Below are positions 43,873-52,561 of a stretch of 60,483 nucleotides of DNA, piece by piece. The notes below the pieces were generated by a model, which ran no database searches, was not told the DNA's origin, and was given only the letters and a program-made list of their open reading frames with translations. The stretch is from Acetatifactor sp. Its GTDB lineage: Bacteria > Bacillota > Clostridia > Lachnospirales > Lachnospiraceae. The stretch covers positions 1-60,483 of the forward strand of contig JAFLRN010000009.1 in assembly GCA_022511385.1 (NCBI GenBank). The letters are read 5' to 3'. Made by a program: the position numbers and the translations under genes. Each line of letters starts with the position of its first letter. Position 1 is the stretch's first letter.

Positions 43873-45279
43873 ATGACTGAAAATATCAGAGAGATTGCCC
43901 TGGATACCATGCTGACCCTGGAGCAGCAGATGGAGTATTCCAACCATCTGATCAGAGCCGTACTGGACAAATACGATTATTTGTCCGGCCGGGATAAGGC
44001 GTTTCTCAAACGGCTGACGGAGGGCACTCTGGAGAGGCGGCTTGAGCTGGACTATTATCTAAACAAGGTTTCGACTGTACCTGTGGGAAAGATGAAGCCG
44101 CTCATCAGGGAGCTGCTGCGGATCAGTCTTTATCAGATGCTATATATGGATGCCGTGCCTGACAGCGCCATCTGTAATGAGGCCTGCAAGATTGTGGAAA
44201 AGAGAGGATTTGGCGGGCTTCGGGGATTTGTGAACGGCGTTCTGCGGAATCTGGCCAGGCAGAAAGAATGCCTTCCGCTTCCGGACAGGGAGAAGGAGCC
44301 CATGCGGTACCTTTCCGTGAAATACTCCATGCCGGATTGGATCGTGGATACCTGGGTGGATGAATACGGCATAGAAATTACGGAAACACTTTTGGAGGGC
44401 TTGATGCGGGTGCATCCGGTCTCCCTCCGGTTTCGGACGGATTTACCCCTGGAGCGGCAAAAAGAGTGGTGTAATGAGCTCAGGGAGCAGGGGATGACGC
44501 TGCAGCAGAGCAGCTATCTTCCCTATGTGTACACCCTTGAGGGCGCCCAAGGGGTAAATGGGCTGCCTGGGTTCGACCAGGGGTTATTTACCGTACAGGA
44601 CGTGAGTTCGGCGCTGGCGGTGGAAGCTGCCGGTATTCGGAAGGAAGATTTTGTGATCGATGTATGCGCCGCTCCCGGAGGAAAGAGTATGTTGGCTGCT
44701 GAAAAGGCTGCCAGGGTCCTTTCCAGGGATCGGACGGAGAACAAGGCAGAGCTGCTCCGCGATACCGCCCGGCGAATGAGGGCGGAGAACATACAGGTAC
44801 AGGTTTACGACGGAAGAGCAACGGATGAGACCCTGATCAGGCAGGCGGATGTGGTGCTGCTGGACGTACCCTGCTCGGGGCTTGGCGTTATCGGAAAGAA
44901 ACGGGATATCAAGTACCGGGCCAGCCGGGAGAGCGTGAGGGAAATGACAGTCCTCCAAAAGGAGATCGTAAACTCCAGCTGGCAGTATGTGAAGCCCGGC
45001 GGCACTTTGCTGTACAGCACCTGCACCATCAGTGTCATGGAGAATGAAGCCATGGTGAAATATATTTCTGAGGAACTTCCCTTTGAGCCAGTCCCCCTTG
45101 ACAGACTGCCTGGGAAAATCCTTGCTCTCCGGGAACAGTTTGAGGAACTTCGGAAAAAGAACGGAAAGCCTTCCTGGCCGGGGTTGAATGAGGATCAGCG
45201 CAGGGCCTGTGTTCAGCTGCTGCCGGGGTATACGGAGGGAGACGGCTTTTTTATTGCGCTTTTTAAAAGAAAAGGTTGA
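43873..45279 (+). CDS. rsmB: 16S rRNA (cytosine-967-C5)-methyltransferase RsmB
   Basis: 468 residues from ATG 43873 (GGTGAGG upstream). An N-terminal NusB-like domain (about 1-140) is followed by the methyltransferase with SAM motif DVCAAPGGKS. The two catalytic cysteines are in DVPCSGLGVIG and YSTCTIS. It methylates C967 of 16S rRNA. The next gene, rlmN, begins about 50 bases after the stop. Confidence 0.94.
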   Translation: MTENIREIALDTMLTLEQQMEYSNHLIRAVLDKYDYLSGRDKAFLKRLTEGTLERRLELDYYLNKVSTVPVGKMKPLIRELLRISLYQMLYMDAVPDSAICNEACKIVEKRGFGGLRGFVNGVLRNLARQKECLPLPDREKEPMRYLSVKYSMPDWIVDTWVDEYGIEITETLLEGLMRVHPVSLRFRTDLPLERQKEWCNELREQGMTLQQSSYLPYVYTLEGAQGVNGLPGFDQGLFTVQDVSSALAVEAAGIRKEDFVIDVCAAPGGKSMLAAEKAARVLSRDRTENKAELLRDTARRMRAENIQVQVYDGRATDETLIRQADVVLLDVPCSGLGVIGKKRDIKYRASRESVREMTVLQKEIVNSSWQYVKPGGTLLYSTCTISVMENEAMVKYISEELPFEPVPLDRLPGKILALREQFEELRKKNGKPSWPGLNEDQRRACVQLLPGYTEGDGFFIALFKRKG

Positions 45280-45331
45280 GCGGCCTTAGTGAGCGCGTCA
45301 GTTCATATGAGGCGGCGGGATGAGGGGAAAG

Positions 45332-46423
45332 ATGCAGGAAACGCAGAAGAGGGATATCAAGTCCATGACGCTGTCCCAGTTGGAAGCGGAGCTTCAGGCA
45401 GCAGGAGAAAAAAACTTTCGGGCAAAACAGCTTTATCAGTGGATGCATGTAAAACTGGCAAGGGGCTTTGAGGAGATGACAAATCTCTCCAAGGAGTTTC
45501 GGGAGAAATGTGGAGAGGTTTATGACTATACCAGCCTGGCGACGGTACAGGTCCAGGAATCCGCAATTGACGGCACAAGAAAATACCTGTTCCGCTTAAG
45601 CGACGGAAACCTTGTGGAGAGCGTGTGGATGAAGTACCATCATGGCAACAGTGTCTGTATCTCCTCTCAAGTGGGATGTCGGATGGGCTGCAGGTTCTGT
45701 GCCTCCACTCTGGACGGTTTAGAACGCAATCTACTGCCCTCAGAGATGCTGGACCAGATTTATGCCATCCAACTGGATACGGGGGAGAGAGTGTCCAATG
45801 TGGTGGTCATGGGGACGGGGGAACCCCTGGATAATTATGAGAATCTTCTGGTTTTCATAAGGCTGCTAACGGATGAAAATGGGCTCCACATCAGCCAGCG
45901 GAATGTGACGGTCTCCACCTGTGGTCTGGTACCCGAGATACGCAGGCTGGCGGAGGAGAAGCTTCAGATCACTCTGGCGCTGTCCCTCCACGCTGCCACT
46001 GATGAAAAGAGACGCGCACTGATGCCGATTGCCGACAGATACTCCATTCAGGAGCTGATGGAGGCATGCAGGTACTATTTTGAATGTACCGGCAGGCGGA
46101 TTACCTTCGAGTACAGCCTGGTGGGAGGTGTGAACGATACGGATCAGGATGCGGAGAAACTCTCCGCACTGGCAGGGCCCCTTAACTGCCATGTGAACCT
46201 GATTCCCGTAAACCCCATAAAAGAGAGGGATTTCGTGCAATCTGAAGCCTCAAGGATACGAACTTTTCAAAATAACCTTGAAAAAAATAAAATCCATGTT
46301 ACTATAAGAAGGGAAATGGGCAGGGATATTGACGGCGCATGTGGGCAGCTGCGGCGCAGGACCATGCATGCTATGGAGGCGGAAAATTCCTTGCAGGACT
46401 GTGGAGGTAGTAAGACGTGCTAA
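45332..46423 (+). CDS. rlmN: Dual-specificity RNA methyltransferase RlmN (radical SAM)
   Basis: 363 residues if started at 45332 (after GAGGGG); an ATG at 45320 is also possible. The radical SAM motif is CRMGCRFCAS, followed by MGTGEPLDNY and SLHAATDEKRR. The C-terminal half has the conserved acceptor Cys in DIDGACGQLR. It makes 2-methyladenosine in 23S rRNA and some tRNAs. Its stop overlaps the start of the phosphatase gene by 7 bases. Confidence 0.95.
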   Translation: MQETQKRDIKSMTLSQLEAELQAAGEKNFRAKQLYQWMHVKLARGFEEMTNLSKEFREKCGEVYDYTSLATVQVQESAIDGTRKYLFRLSDGNLVESVWMKYHHGNSVCISSQVGCRMGCRFCASTLDGLERNLLPSEMLDQIYAIQLDTGERVSNVVVMGTGEPLDNYENLLVFIRLLTDENGLHISQRNVTVSTCGLVPEIRRLAEEKLQITLALSLHAATDEKRRALMPIADRYSIQELMEACRYYFECTGRRITFEYSLVGGVNDTDQDAEKLSALAGPLNCHVNLIPVNPIKERDFVQSEASRIRTFQNNLEKNKIHVTIRREMGRDIDGACGQLRRRTMHAMEAENSLQDCGGSKTC

Positions 46424-47148
46424 AGACGTTTTCCATAACCGACGTAGGCAAAAAAAGAAAACTGAATCAGGATTTTGTGTATACCTCGGAGCAGCCCGTG
46501 GGCAGTCTGCCGAATCTTTTTATCGTGGCAGACGGCATGGGCGGACATAACGCCGGGGATTACGCCTCAAAGGTGACAGTGGAGACAATCGTGGAGAAGG
46601 TGGGGAATTCTGCCGAGACAGAGAGAACCCGGATTCTGGAAGGAGCTATTCAAGCCGCAAACGCACTGATCCGCGCCAAGGCGAAGGAATCCGCAGACTT
46701 GGAGGGAATGGGCACAACGGTGGTGGCTGCCACATGCCATGGGAACAGCCTTTGTGTTGCAAATGTGGGTGACAGCCGCCTGTATGTGGCAAACCACAAG
46801 GAGATTCGTCAGATCACCAAGGATCATTCCTGGGTGGCGGAAATGGTGCGCCGGGGCGGCATGGGAAAAGAAGAGGCCAGATACCACCCTGACAGGAACA
46901 TCATCACCCGGGCAATTGGAGCGGACGATGAATTGAAGGTGGATTTCTTTACGGTACAGCTGAAAGAGGGCGATCTGATCCTGATGTGTACAGATGGCTT
47001 GACCAATATGTTGGAGGACGAAGAAATCAGAATGATCCTGAACGGCGCCCGAGACATGGTGGAAAAGGCGGAGGAACTGGTGAATGCTGCCAATGAGCGC
47101 GGCGGCCGTGACAATATCAGCGTGATATTGATAGATCCGCTTGTATAG
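46417..47148 (+). CDS. prpC: PP2C-family protein Ser/Thr phosphatase
   Basis: 243 residues; the GTG start at 46417 has GGAGG 10 bases upstream and lies inside the end of rlmN. Metal-binding motifs are VADGMGGHNAGD, GMGTTVV, NVGDSRLY, CTDGLTNML and RGGRDNISVILI. It reverses phosphorylation by the PASTA kinase encoded next. The pair governs cell-wall growth and stationary-phase functions. Confidence 0.95.
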   Translation: MLKTFSITDVGKKRKLNQDFVYTSEQPVGSLPNLFIVADGMGGHNAGDYASKVTVETIVEKVGNSAETERTRILEGAIQAANALIRAKAKESADLEGMGTTVVAATCHGNSLCVANVGDSRLYVANHKEIRQITKDHSWVAEMVRRGGMGKEEARYHPDRNIITRAIGADDELKVDFFTVQLKEGDLILMCTDGLTNMLEDEEIRMILNGARDMVEKAEELVNAANERGGRDNISVILIDPLV

Positions 47149-47184
47149 CGCACGGACCCGCTAAAACTAGAATGGAGAGCATGT

Positions 47185-49332
47185 ATGATTAAGATCGGTA
47201 TGATGATAGGAGAACGGTACGAGATATTGGAAAAGATAGGTACCGGCGGTATGTCAGATGTATATAAGGCGAAGGATCATAAGCTGAACCGTTTTGTGGC
47301 CATGAAGGTTCTGAAGCAGGAGTTCAGCGAGAATACCAATTTTGTGTCAAAGTTCCGCATTGAAGCTCAGGCGGCGGCAGGGCTGGCGCATCCCAACATT
47401 GTCAATGTGTATGATGTTGGAGAGGAAAGTGGCATTTACTATATCGTCATGGAGCTTGTGGAGGGCATAACTCTCAAGAAATATATTGAAAAGAAAGCGA
47501 GACTGTCCTATAAGGAAGCAGTCAGTATTGCCATACAAGTGAGCATGGGAATTGAGGCGGCCCACAACAATCACATCATTCATCGGGATATCAAACCCCA
47601 GAACATTATTATTTCCAAGGATGGAAAGGTGAAGGTAACGGACTTTGGTATTGCAAAGGCAGCTACCAGCAACACCATAACCTCCAATGTGATGGGATCC
47701 GTCCACTATACCTCGCCGGAGCAGGCCAGGGGCGGATACAGTGACGAAAAGAGCGATATTTATTCCCTGGGAATTACTATGTTTGAGATGCTCACGGGCA
47801 GAGTACCTTTCAACGGGGAGACGACCGTAGCTATCGCTATTAAGCATATTCAGGAGGAGATGCCTTCTCCTGCGGAGTTTGTAACCGAGATCCCGAGCAG
47901 CGTGGAGAGCATTGTGTTAAAGTGCTGTCAGAAGTCTCCTGACAGAAGATACCAGAATGTTCAGGAGCTGGTGGCGGATCTGAAGCAGTCTCTGATGAAC
48001 CCTGACGAAGACTTCGTGGTACAGAACGATCCAGATATGGAGGGGGGTACACGCATGATCCCCGAGGGAGACGTAGCCCAGATCAAGCGCTATACGTCTT
48101 ATCAGGAGTATGAGGAGCCGGAAACCATGCGCCTGCGCTCGGAGGTGGAGGAGTACTATGAGGATACGGAAGATGAAGAGGACGAAGAGGACGGAGACGA
48201 TTACGATTACAATTACAATCCCGGGATGGAGCGTATGACTACAATATTGGCTATTTTGGGCGGTATTGTCATCTGTGTGATCGTGATCATTTTGGCAGTC
48301 AATTTGTTAGGCCTGGGAAAGGATGATACAAGGGGACAGGGAGGCATTGTAGCCGCCGACAGTCCTGAACCCACCGGAGATGGTTCCGAGGTGGAATGTG
48401 TGCCCATGCCGGACGTTGTGGGAAAGACAGTGGAAGATGCCAAAAATACCTTGGCAGCCATGGGCTTTAGGTCTCAGGCTGTATATGAGGAATCGGATGT
48501 TTATGATGTGGGCGTGGTCATAAGAGCAGATGTTGAAAGTGGTACAGAAATCCCGGTGGGATCGCTTGTGACCCTGACGGCAAGCGTGGGTCCTCATGGC
48601 ATTGAAATTCCCCCTGTAGTCGATCATACCTTTGAGGAAGCAAAACAAATTCTGGAAAACTTGGGATTTGTGGTGGAGCGGATGGAAGCGTACTCTGAAA
48701 CGGTGGCTGCGGGCATTGTGGTGTCACAGTCTCCTGTGGCTTCGGAAAAAGCGCCGTCCGGTGCCAGCATTACCCTTACTGTGAGCTTAGGATCACAGAC
48801 AGTGAAGATGCCCTATCTGATTGGTATGAGTGAGGCAGATGGCATAATCACATTGAAAGAGCGGGGACTGGATGTGGAAGTAGTTCACTACGAGTACAAT
48901 TCCCAGTATGCAGCGGAAATCATTTTTAACCAGAGTTATACCCGTGATGTGGAGGTGGCACCCGGAACAGCTGTAGTTATTTGGGTCAGCAAGGGACCTG
49001 AACCAACGGCTGAACCCGTGACATATAAATGTAATATCAGCATTGAGGCACCTACGAAGGCGGAGGATCCTGACTATCGGTCCAGCATGCCTGTTAATAT
49101 TAAGCTTGTGACAGACGATGGCAGGACTCTGTGGGAAACCACGGCCACCTCTTTTCCACAGACGGTGAATTATTACAATCTCAATGTTTCCGGAGGTACC
49201 ATCACTATGACCTACACGGTGGAGATACCGGGAACGCCCACTACGGATCCGGACACAAGCGAGACGATCATTCCACCTGCCACCACGGAGACCAGAACGA
49301 TTACCAGAAGAGTGGAATTTGAAAAAGAGTAG
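47185..49332 (+). CDS. prkC: PASTA-domain Ser/Thr protein kinase
   Basis: 715 residues. The kinase domain (about 8-270) has GTGGMSDVYKA, the VAMKVL lysine, catalytic HRDIKPQNI and DFGIAK. A highly acidic juxtamembrane segment follows (about 315-345, alternating E/D, then DYDYNYN). The membrane helix spans about 350-375. Three PASTA repeats (about 395-460, 470-530 and 535-605) bind muropeptides. A final extracellular domain has Thr/Pro-rich linkers. It senses cell-wall fragments and phosphorylates growth regulators. The acidic stretch beside the membrane is longer than I would expect for the family. Confidence 0.95.
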   Translation: MIKIGMMIGERYEILEKIGTGGMSDVYKAKDHKLNRFVAMKVLKQEFSENTNFVSKFRIEAQAAAGLAHPNIVNVYDVGEESGIYYIVMELVEGITLKKYIEKKARLSYKEAVSIAIQVSMGIEAAHNNHIIHRDIKPQNIIISKDGKVKVTDFGIAKAATSNTITSNVMGSVHYTSPEQARGGYSDEKSDIYSLGITMFEMLTGRVPFNGETTVAIAIKHIQEEMPSPAEFVTEIPSSVESIVLKCCQKSPDRRYQNVQELVADLKQSLMNPDEDFVVQNDPDMEGGTRMIPEGDVAQIKRYTSYQEYEEPETMRLRSEVEEYYEDTEDEEDEEDGDDYDYNYNPGMERMTTILAILGGIVICVIVIILAVNLLGLGKDDTRGQGGIVAADSPEPTGDGSEVECVPMPDVVGKTVEDAKNTLAAMGFRSQAVYEESDVYDVGVVIRADVESGTEIPVGSLVTLTASVGPHGIEIPPVVDHTFEEAKQILENLGFVVERMEAYSETVAAGIVVSQSPVASEKAPSGASITLTVSLGSQTVKMPYLIGMSEADGIITLKERGLDVEVVHYEYNSQYAAEIIFNQSYTRDVEVAPGTAVVIWVSKGPEPTAEPVTYKCNISIEAPTKAEDPDYRSSMPVNIKLVTDDGRTLWETTATSFPQTVNYYNLNVSGGTITMTYTVEIPGTPTTDPDTSETIIPPATTETRTITRRVEFEKE

Positions 49333-49335
49333 AGA

Positions 49336-50226
49336 ATGCAGGGAAAAATAGTAAAAGGAATTGGGGGATTCTATTATGTGCATGCCGCCCTTGGCGGCAT
49401 GGAATCCCGGATATATGAGTGTAGGGCGAAGGGGATTTTCCGCAAGGATAACAGGAAACCCTTGGTGGGAGACGATGTGGAACTGGATGTGCTGGATGAG
49501 GCGCAGTGTCTGGGAAATATCAGGGAACTTCTGCCTCGCCGAAACCAGCTGGTACGCCCTGCGGTGGCCAATGTGGACCAGGCGCTGGTCATTTTTTCCA
49601 TTGTGAGTCCTCGGCCGAGCTTTAACCTGTTGGACCGCTTCTTGATCATGATGGGGCAACAGGACATTCCCTGTATCATTTGTTTCAATAAACAGGATAT
49701 TGACAGCCAGGGCGAAGGCGCGGCATTCTGTGAGATATATGGATGCGCGGGCTATGAGACCCTTACGGTAAGCACCAGGGAGGGTACTGGCATTGAAGAA
49801 CTGAAATGTCTGTTAAAAGGCAGGACTACAACGGTGGCAGGACCAAGCGGTGTGGGAAAGTCCTCCATTGTCAACTGCCTTCAGGCCGGTGTTCATATGG
49901 AGACCGGGCAGATCAGCGAGAAGATTCAAAGGGGCAGGCATACCACCCGGCACACGGAGCTGATCGCGGCGGGGGAGCAGACCTACATCCTTGATACGCC
50001 TGGCTTCAGCTCCTTGGAGCTGTTTGATCTGGAGAAGGAGCAGCTGGCGCATTACTATCCGGAATTTGCGGCTCATGAAAAGTACTGCCGGTTCGGAGGC
50101 TGTGCTCACATCCATGAGCCGGTCTGCGGCATCAGGGACGCGGTGGCCGAAGGGGATGTCAGCAGGCTCAGATATGATAATTACTGTCTTATATATGAGG
50201 AATTGAAAAACAAAAGGAGATTTTGA
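49336..50226 (+). CDS. rsgA: Ribosome small-subunit-dependent GTPase RsgA
   Basis: 296 residues. An OB fold at the N-terminus leads to a circularly permuted GTPase with NKQD (G4) before GPSGVGKSS (G1) and DTPGF (G3). The zinc knuckle is CRFGGCAHIHEPVC. It assists late 30S assembly. It starts 3 bases after the kinase stop and is the last intact backbone gene: rpe, the usual next gene in this cluster, is not present. Confidence 0.95.
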   Translation: MQGKIVKGIGGFYYVHAALGGMESRIYECRAKGIFRKDNRKPLVGDDVELDVLDEAQCLGNIRELLPRRNQLVRPAVANVDQALVIFSIVSPRPSFNLLDRFLIMMGQQDIPCIICFNKQDIDSQGEGAAFCEIYGCAGYETLTVSTREGTGIEELKCLLKGRTTTVAGPSGVGKSSIVNCLQAGVHMETGQISEKIQRGRHTTRHTELIAAGEQTYILDTPGFSSLELFDLEKEQLAHYYPEFAAHEKYCRFGGCAHIHEPVCGIRDAVAEGDVSRLRYDNYCLIYEELKNKRRF

Positions 50227-50229
50227 TTC

Positions 50230-50298
50230 ATGAAGCTCGGAATCGTTATTTACGAGGCTGTTTCATGGAATTCTATATATCTCTATAAAAGGGTTTAA
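50230..50298 (+). pseudogene. First codons of a gene cut by the accessory island (possibly DsrE-like)
   Basis: An ATG 4 bases after rsgA encodes MKLGIVIY, like the first strand of DsrE-family proteins, and then runs into unrelated sequence and a stop. The abrupt change to AT-rich sequence after about 50253 suggests the island's left junction. The gene's remainder would lie beyond the right edge of the window. The family guess rests on eight residues only. Confidence 0.35.
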
Positions 50299-50374
50299 AA
50301 GCTGATAAATGCTGGGGTTGAAGGCAATTTGGTTTCAATGTAAGTTTTTATATCCTCATAAGGTTTCATGGGGA

Positions 50375-50396
50375 ATTGGTACGTGATTGGTACGTG
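50375..50396. repeat. Two tandem 11-bp repeats near the island's left end
   Basis: ATTGGTACGTG occurs twice without spacer. Such paired short repeats near an element end resemble arm-type integrase binding sites. Nearby, GTTTCATGG occurs at about 50261 and 50363. The gap 50299-50504 otherwise holds only the terminator below. Confidence 0.45.
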
Positions 50397-50442
50397 GAAA
50401 TGAAACTAGAAACTATAGGTTGAGCCTTAATACTGAGATGGG

Positions 50443-50475
50443 AAAGGACAAGTCAGGGATGGCTTGTCCTTTTTG
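50443..50475 (+). terminator. Rho-independent terminator in the island's left end
   Basis: AAAGGACAAG pairs with CTTGTCCTTT, loop about 10 bases, followed by a T-run. No gene directly precedes it, so it may have served an integrase gene now lost. Confidence 0.75.
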
Positions 50476-50504
50476 GGATACATATTGATAAATCGTAGAG
50501 AACG

Positions 50505-50988
50505 ATGGAAAAGAATGAGATTGTACTGTTTGAATCTGAAGATAATAGAATTACATTCCCTGTAAAATTACAAGGTGATACTGTCTGGTTGACCCGAAAT
50601 TAGATGGCAGAACTATTTGGCAGAGATGTTAAAACGGTAGGTAATCACATCAATAATGCGCTTAAGGAACAGTTGGAAGGGGACAGAGAAGTCAAAAAAG
50701 ATGTCGAACATTATAATTTAGATTTGATATTGTCTGTTGGATATCGGGTTAAATCTAAGCGAGGGATAGCTATATTTTGTGACTAAGAACCGCAGCTTTG
50801 TGGATGGGAACGAACGGATTGCAACAACTATATTTTTGTACTTTTTGAACCAAAATGAAGTGCTATTTACAGATGGAAAGAAGTTGATTGATGATTATAC
50901 TCTAGTTGCTTTGACAATTATGATAGCGGAATCTCGTCCTGAAGAGATGGAAATGATGATAACTGTTATTATGAATTGTTTGAAATGA
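50505..50988 (+). pseudogene. Degenerate RhuM/Fic-type protein gene
   Basis: The start (MEKNEIVLFES) runs through TVWLTRN into an in-frame TAG where the family has Gln before MAELFGRD. It continues in the same frame to 50786, then switches frame to a segment with SFVDGNERIATTIFLYFL, the Fic-like HxFxDGN core (here with Ser before F). So there is one nonsense mutation, one frameshift and probably an internal deletion. RhuM-type proteins with a Fic tail occur in mobile islands. Sequence 50989-51215 holds only short open fragments and nothing recognised. Confidence 0.75.
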
Positions 50989-51215
50989 TACGGGAAAGTA
51001 TCAAGGTGCAAGTGGTGGAAGATGAAACTTTCTTTGGGAAGGAGAGAGATATTGTTTATGAAAAGGATGGGTGTAATAACTACATAAAGGTTGAAGTCTG
51101 ATTTTGATATATTTGATTGGGGTGTTGTAGGGAAAGCTGTATCAGTGATGGCATGACTTATCTGCGTTTGGATACAATATATTGAATTAAGTATATGGCT
51201 TAACACAAAATATGG

Positions 51216-51244
51216 TTGAAAAGTTATTTGATTAATGTTATAAT
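51216..51244 (+). promoter_or_regulatory. Promoter of the SEFIR-AIPR pair
   Basis: TTGAAA (51216-51221) and TATAAT (51239-51244) at a 17-bp spacing, 32 bases before the SEFIR start codon. Confidence 0.7.
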
Positions 51245-51275
51245 AATAAGGAAATAAAGTAATGGGAGAGAATTT

Positions 51276-52487
51276 ATGGAAAATACTAAATTAGAAAAGA
51301 AAAATGTATTTATTTCCTATTGTCATAAAGATGTCACAGAAGAATGGATTGATAAGCTGGTATCATCATTAGGGCAATATGGTATATATTCTATAGTTGA
51401 TATATATGATTTGCAACTGGGGCAGGATTTGTCGTATTTTATGGAGCAAATCAAAAAAGTAGACAAAGTCCTAATGTTATTAGGTAAGGAATATAAAGAA
51501 AGAGCAAATAACAGACAGGGTGGAGTTGGCACAGAAACACAAATAATTTCATGCGATGTGTATAACGATGTGGAACAGACAAAATTTATCCCAATTGTAA
51601 TTGATAAAGATGAAAATGGTGATGTATATTTGCCATATTATTTAGAAACTAGATTATATATAGATTTTTCAGATGAAAAGTTATTTAAAAAAAATTCGGA
51701 AGAGTTGGCAAGACAAATACATGATTTGCCCAAAAGGAAAAAACCTATCGTATTAGATCCGCCTGTATTTTTGAATAAGTCATCTAATGCTCTTAGTAGT
51801 AGTATAGATAGACCAAAGCTGAGCATAATTCAAAACTTGTGGTCTAAAATACCGAGTTTTGAACTTGTTAATGATTCCGATGTTTCGTTGGATTATATTC
51901 CAAGCCCCAGTTACTTCATTTTTATACCATCAAAAATATATTTTCAGTTTAAAAATGGTGAAAGGTATTCTCTACTTACATTATCACCTGTTTCATATGA
52001 TGTTATTGAACAGCAAATAGTTACAGGTTCTACAAGGAATAAAATAATTAAATCAATATTACCGGTTAATTTTTATGCTAAGAAAGGGGAAAGAGATGTT
52101 GTTAGTTGTTTGGGGGAACAAACAGATGATCATATTGTATATATAGATACATTACCGTTTTTAGTTATTATAAGTAAAATCATATATTCGTATCATGACC
52201 AAGAGTATGAGGATATATTATTATCAACGGCTTTACAATCAATTAGTATTGATGAAAAAACATTAAATAGCATTCAGGAATATTTACGTGATAATTATAA
52301 ATATGAAGTAAAACTACCTAAGGACTCGTCTAGTATATATAAGAAAACAAATGAGCAAGTAGCAATGGCATGGAAAGATATTGGAAATAATCAAACATTT
52401 TTTTGTGCGAAAGAAGGGGGATATAATTATGTCATGAAGCAAATTAATGGATTGATTACACCTATTGATCCTATAGAACAGATATAA
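51276..52487 (+). CDS. SEFIR (TIR-like) domain protein, probable defence effector
   Basis: 403 residues. The N-terminal SEFIR/TIR-like domain (about 9-135) has VFISYCHKD, the VDIYDLQLGQDL loop, GGVGTE (Glu 87, as in the SEFIR GVGxE signature) and FIPIVID. The C-terminal part (about 170-403) matches nothing I recognise; it is beta-rich and Ser/Tyr-rich. Bacterial SEFIR proteins are known anti-phage NAD-depleting effectors. It has its own promoter, and an AIPR gene follows 74 bases after the stop. Very AT-rich codon use compared with the backbone points to recent transfer. Confidence 0.85.
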   Translation: MENTKLEKKNVFISYCHKDVTEEWIDKLVSSLGQYGIYSIVDIYDLQLGQDLSYFMEQIKKVDKVLMLLGKEYKERANNRQGGVGTETQIISCDVYNDVEQTKFIPIVIDKDENGDVYLPYYLETRLYIDFSDEKLFKKNSEELARQIHDLPKRKKPIVLDPPVFLNKSSNALSSSIDRPKLSIIQNLWSKIPSFELVNDSDVSLDYIPSPSYFIFIPSKIYFQFKNGERYSLLTLSPVSYDVIEQQIVTGSTRNKIIKSILPVNFYAKKGERDVVSCLGEQTDDHIVYIDTLPFLVIISKIIYSYHDQEYEDILLSTALQSISIDEKTLNSIQEYLRDNYKYEVKLPKDSSSIYKKTNEQVAMAWKDIGNNQTFFCAKEGGYNYVMKQINGLITPIDPIEQI

Positions 52488-52561
52488 GTACTTTTAATGG
52501 GAAGAAATAGATAGAAACAGATGGAGATTATAATTATATAGAAATGGATCTAGGAGGAAAT

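Noticed and set aside
42751-43947. 398-codon minus-strand frame across fmt, yugP and rsmB
   Set aside because: It spans three well-supported genes and the composition is that of an antisense shadow.
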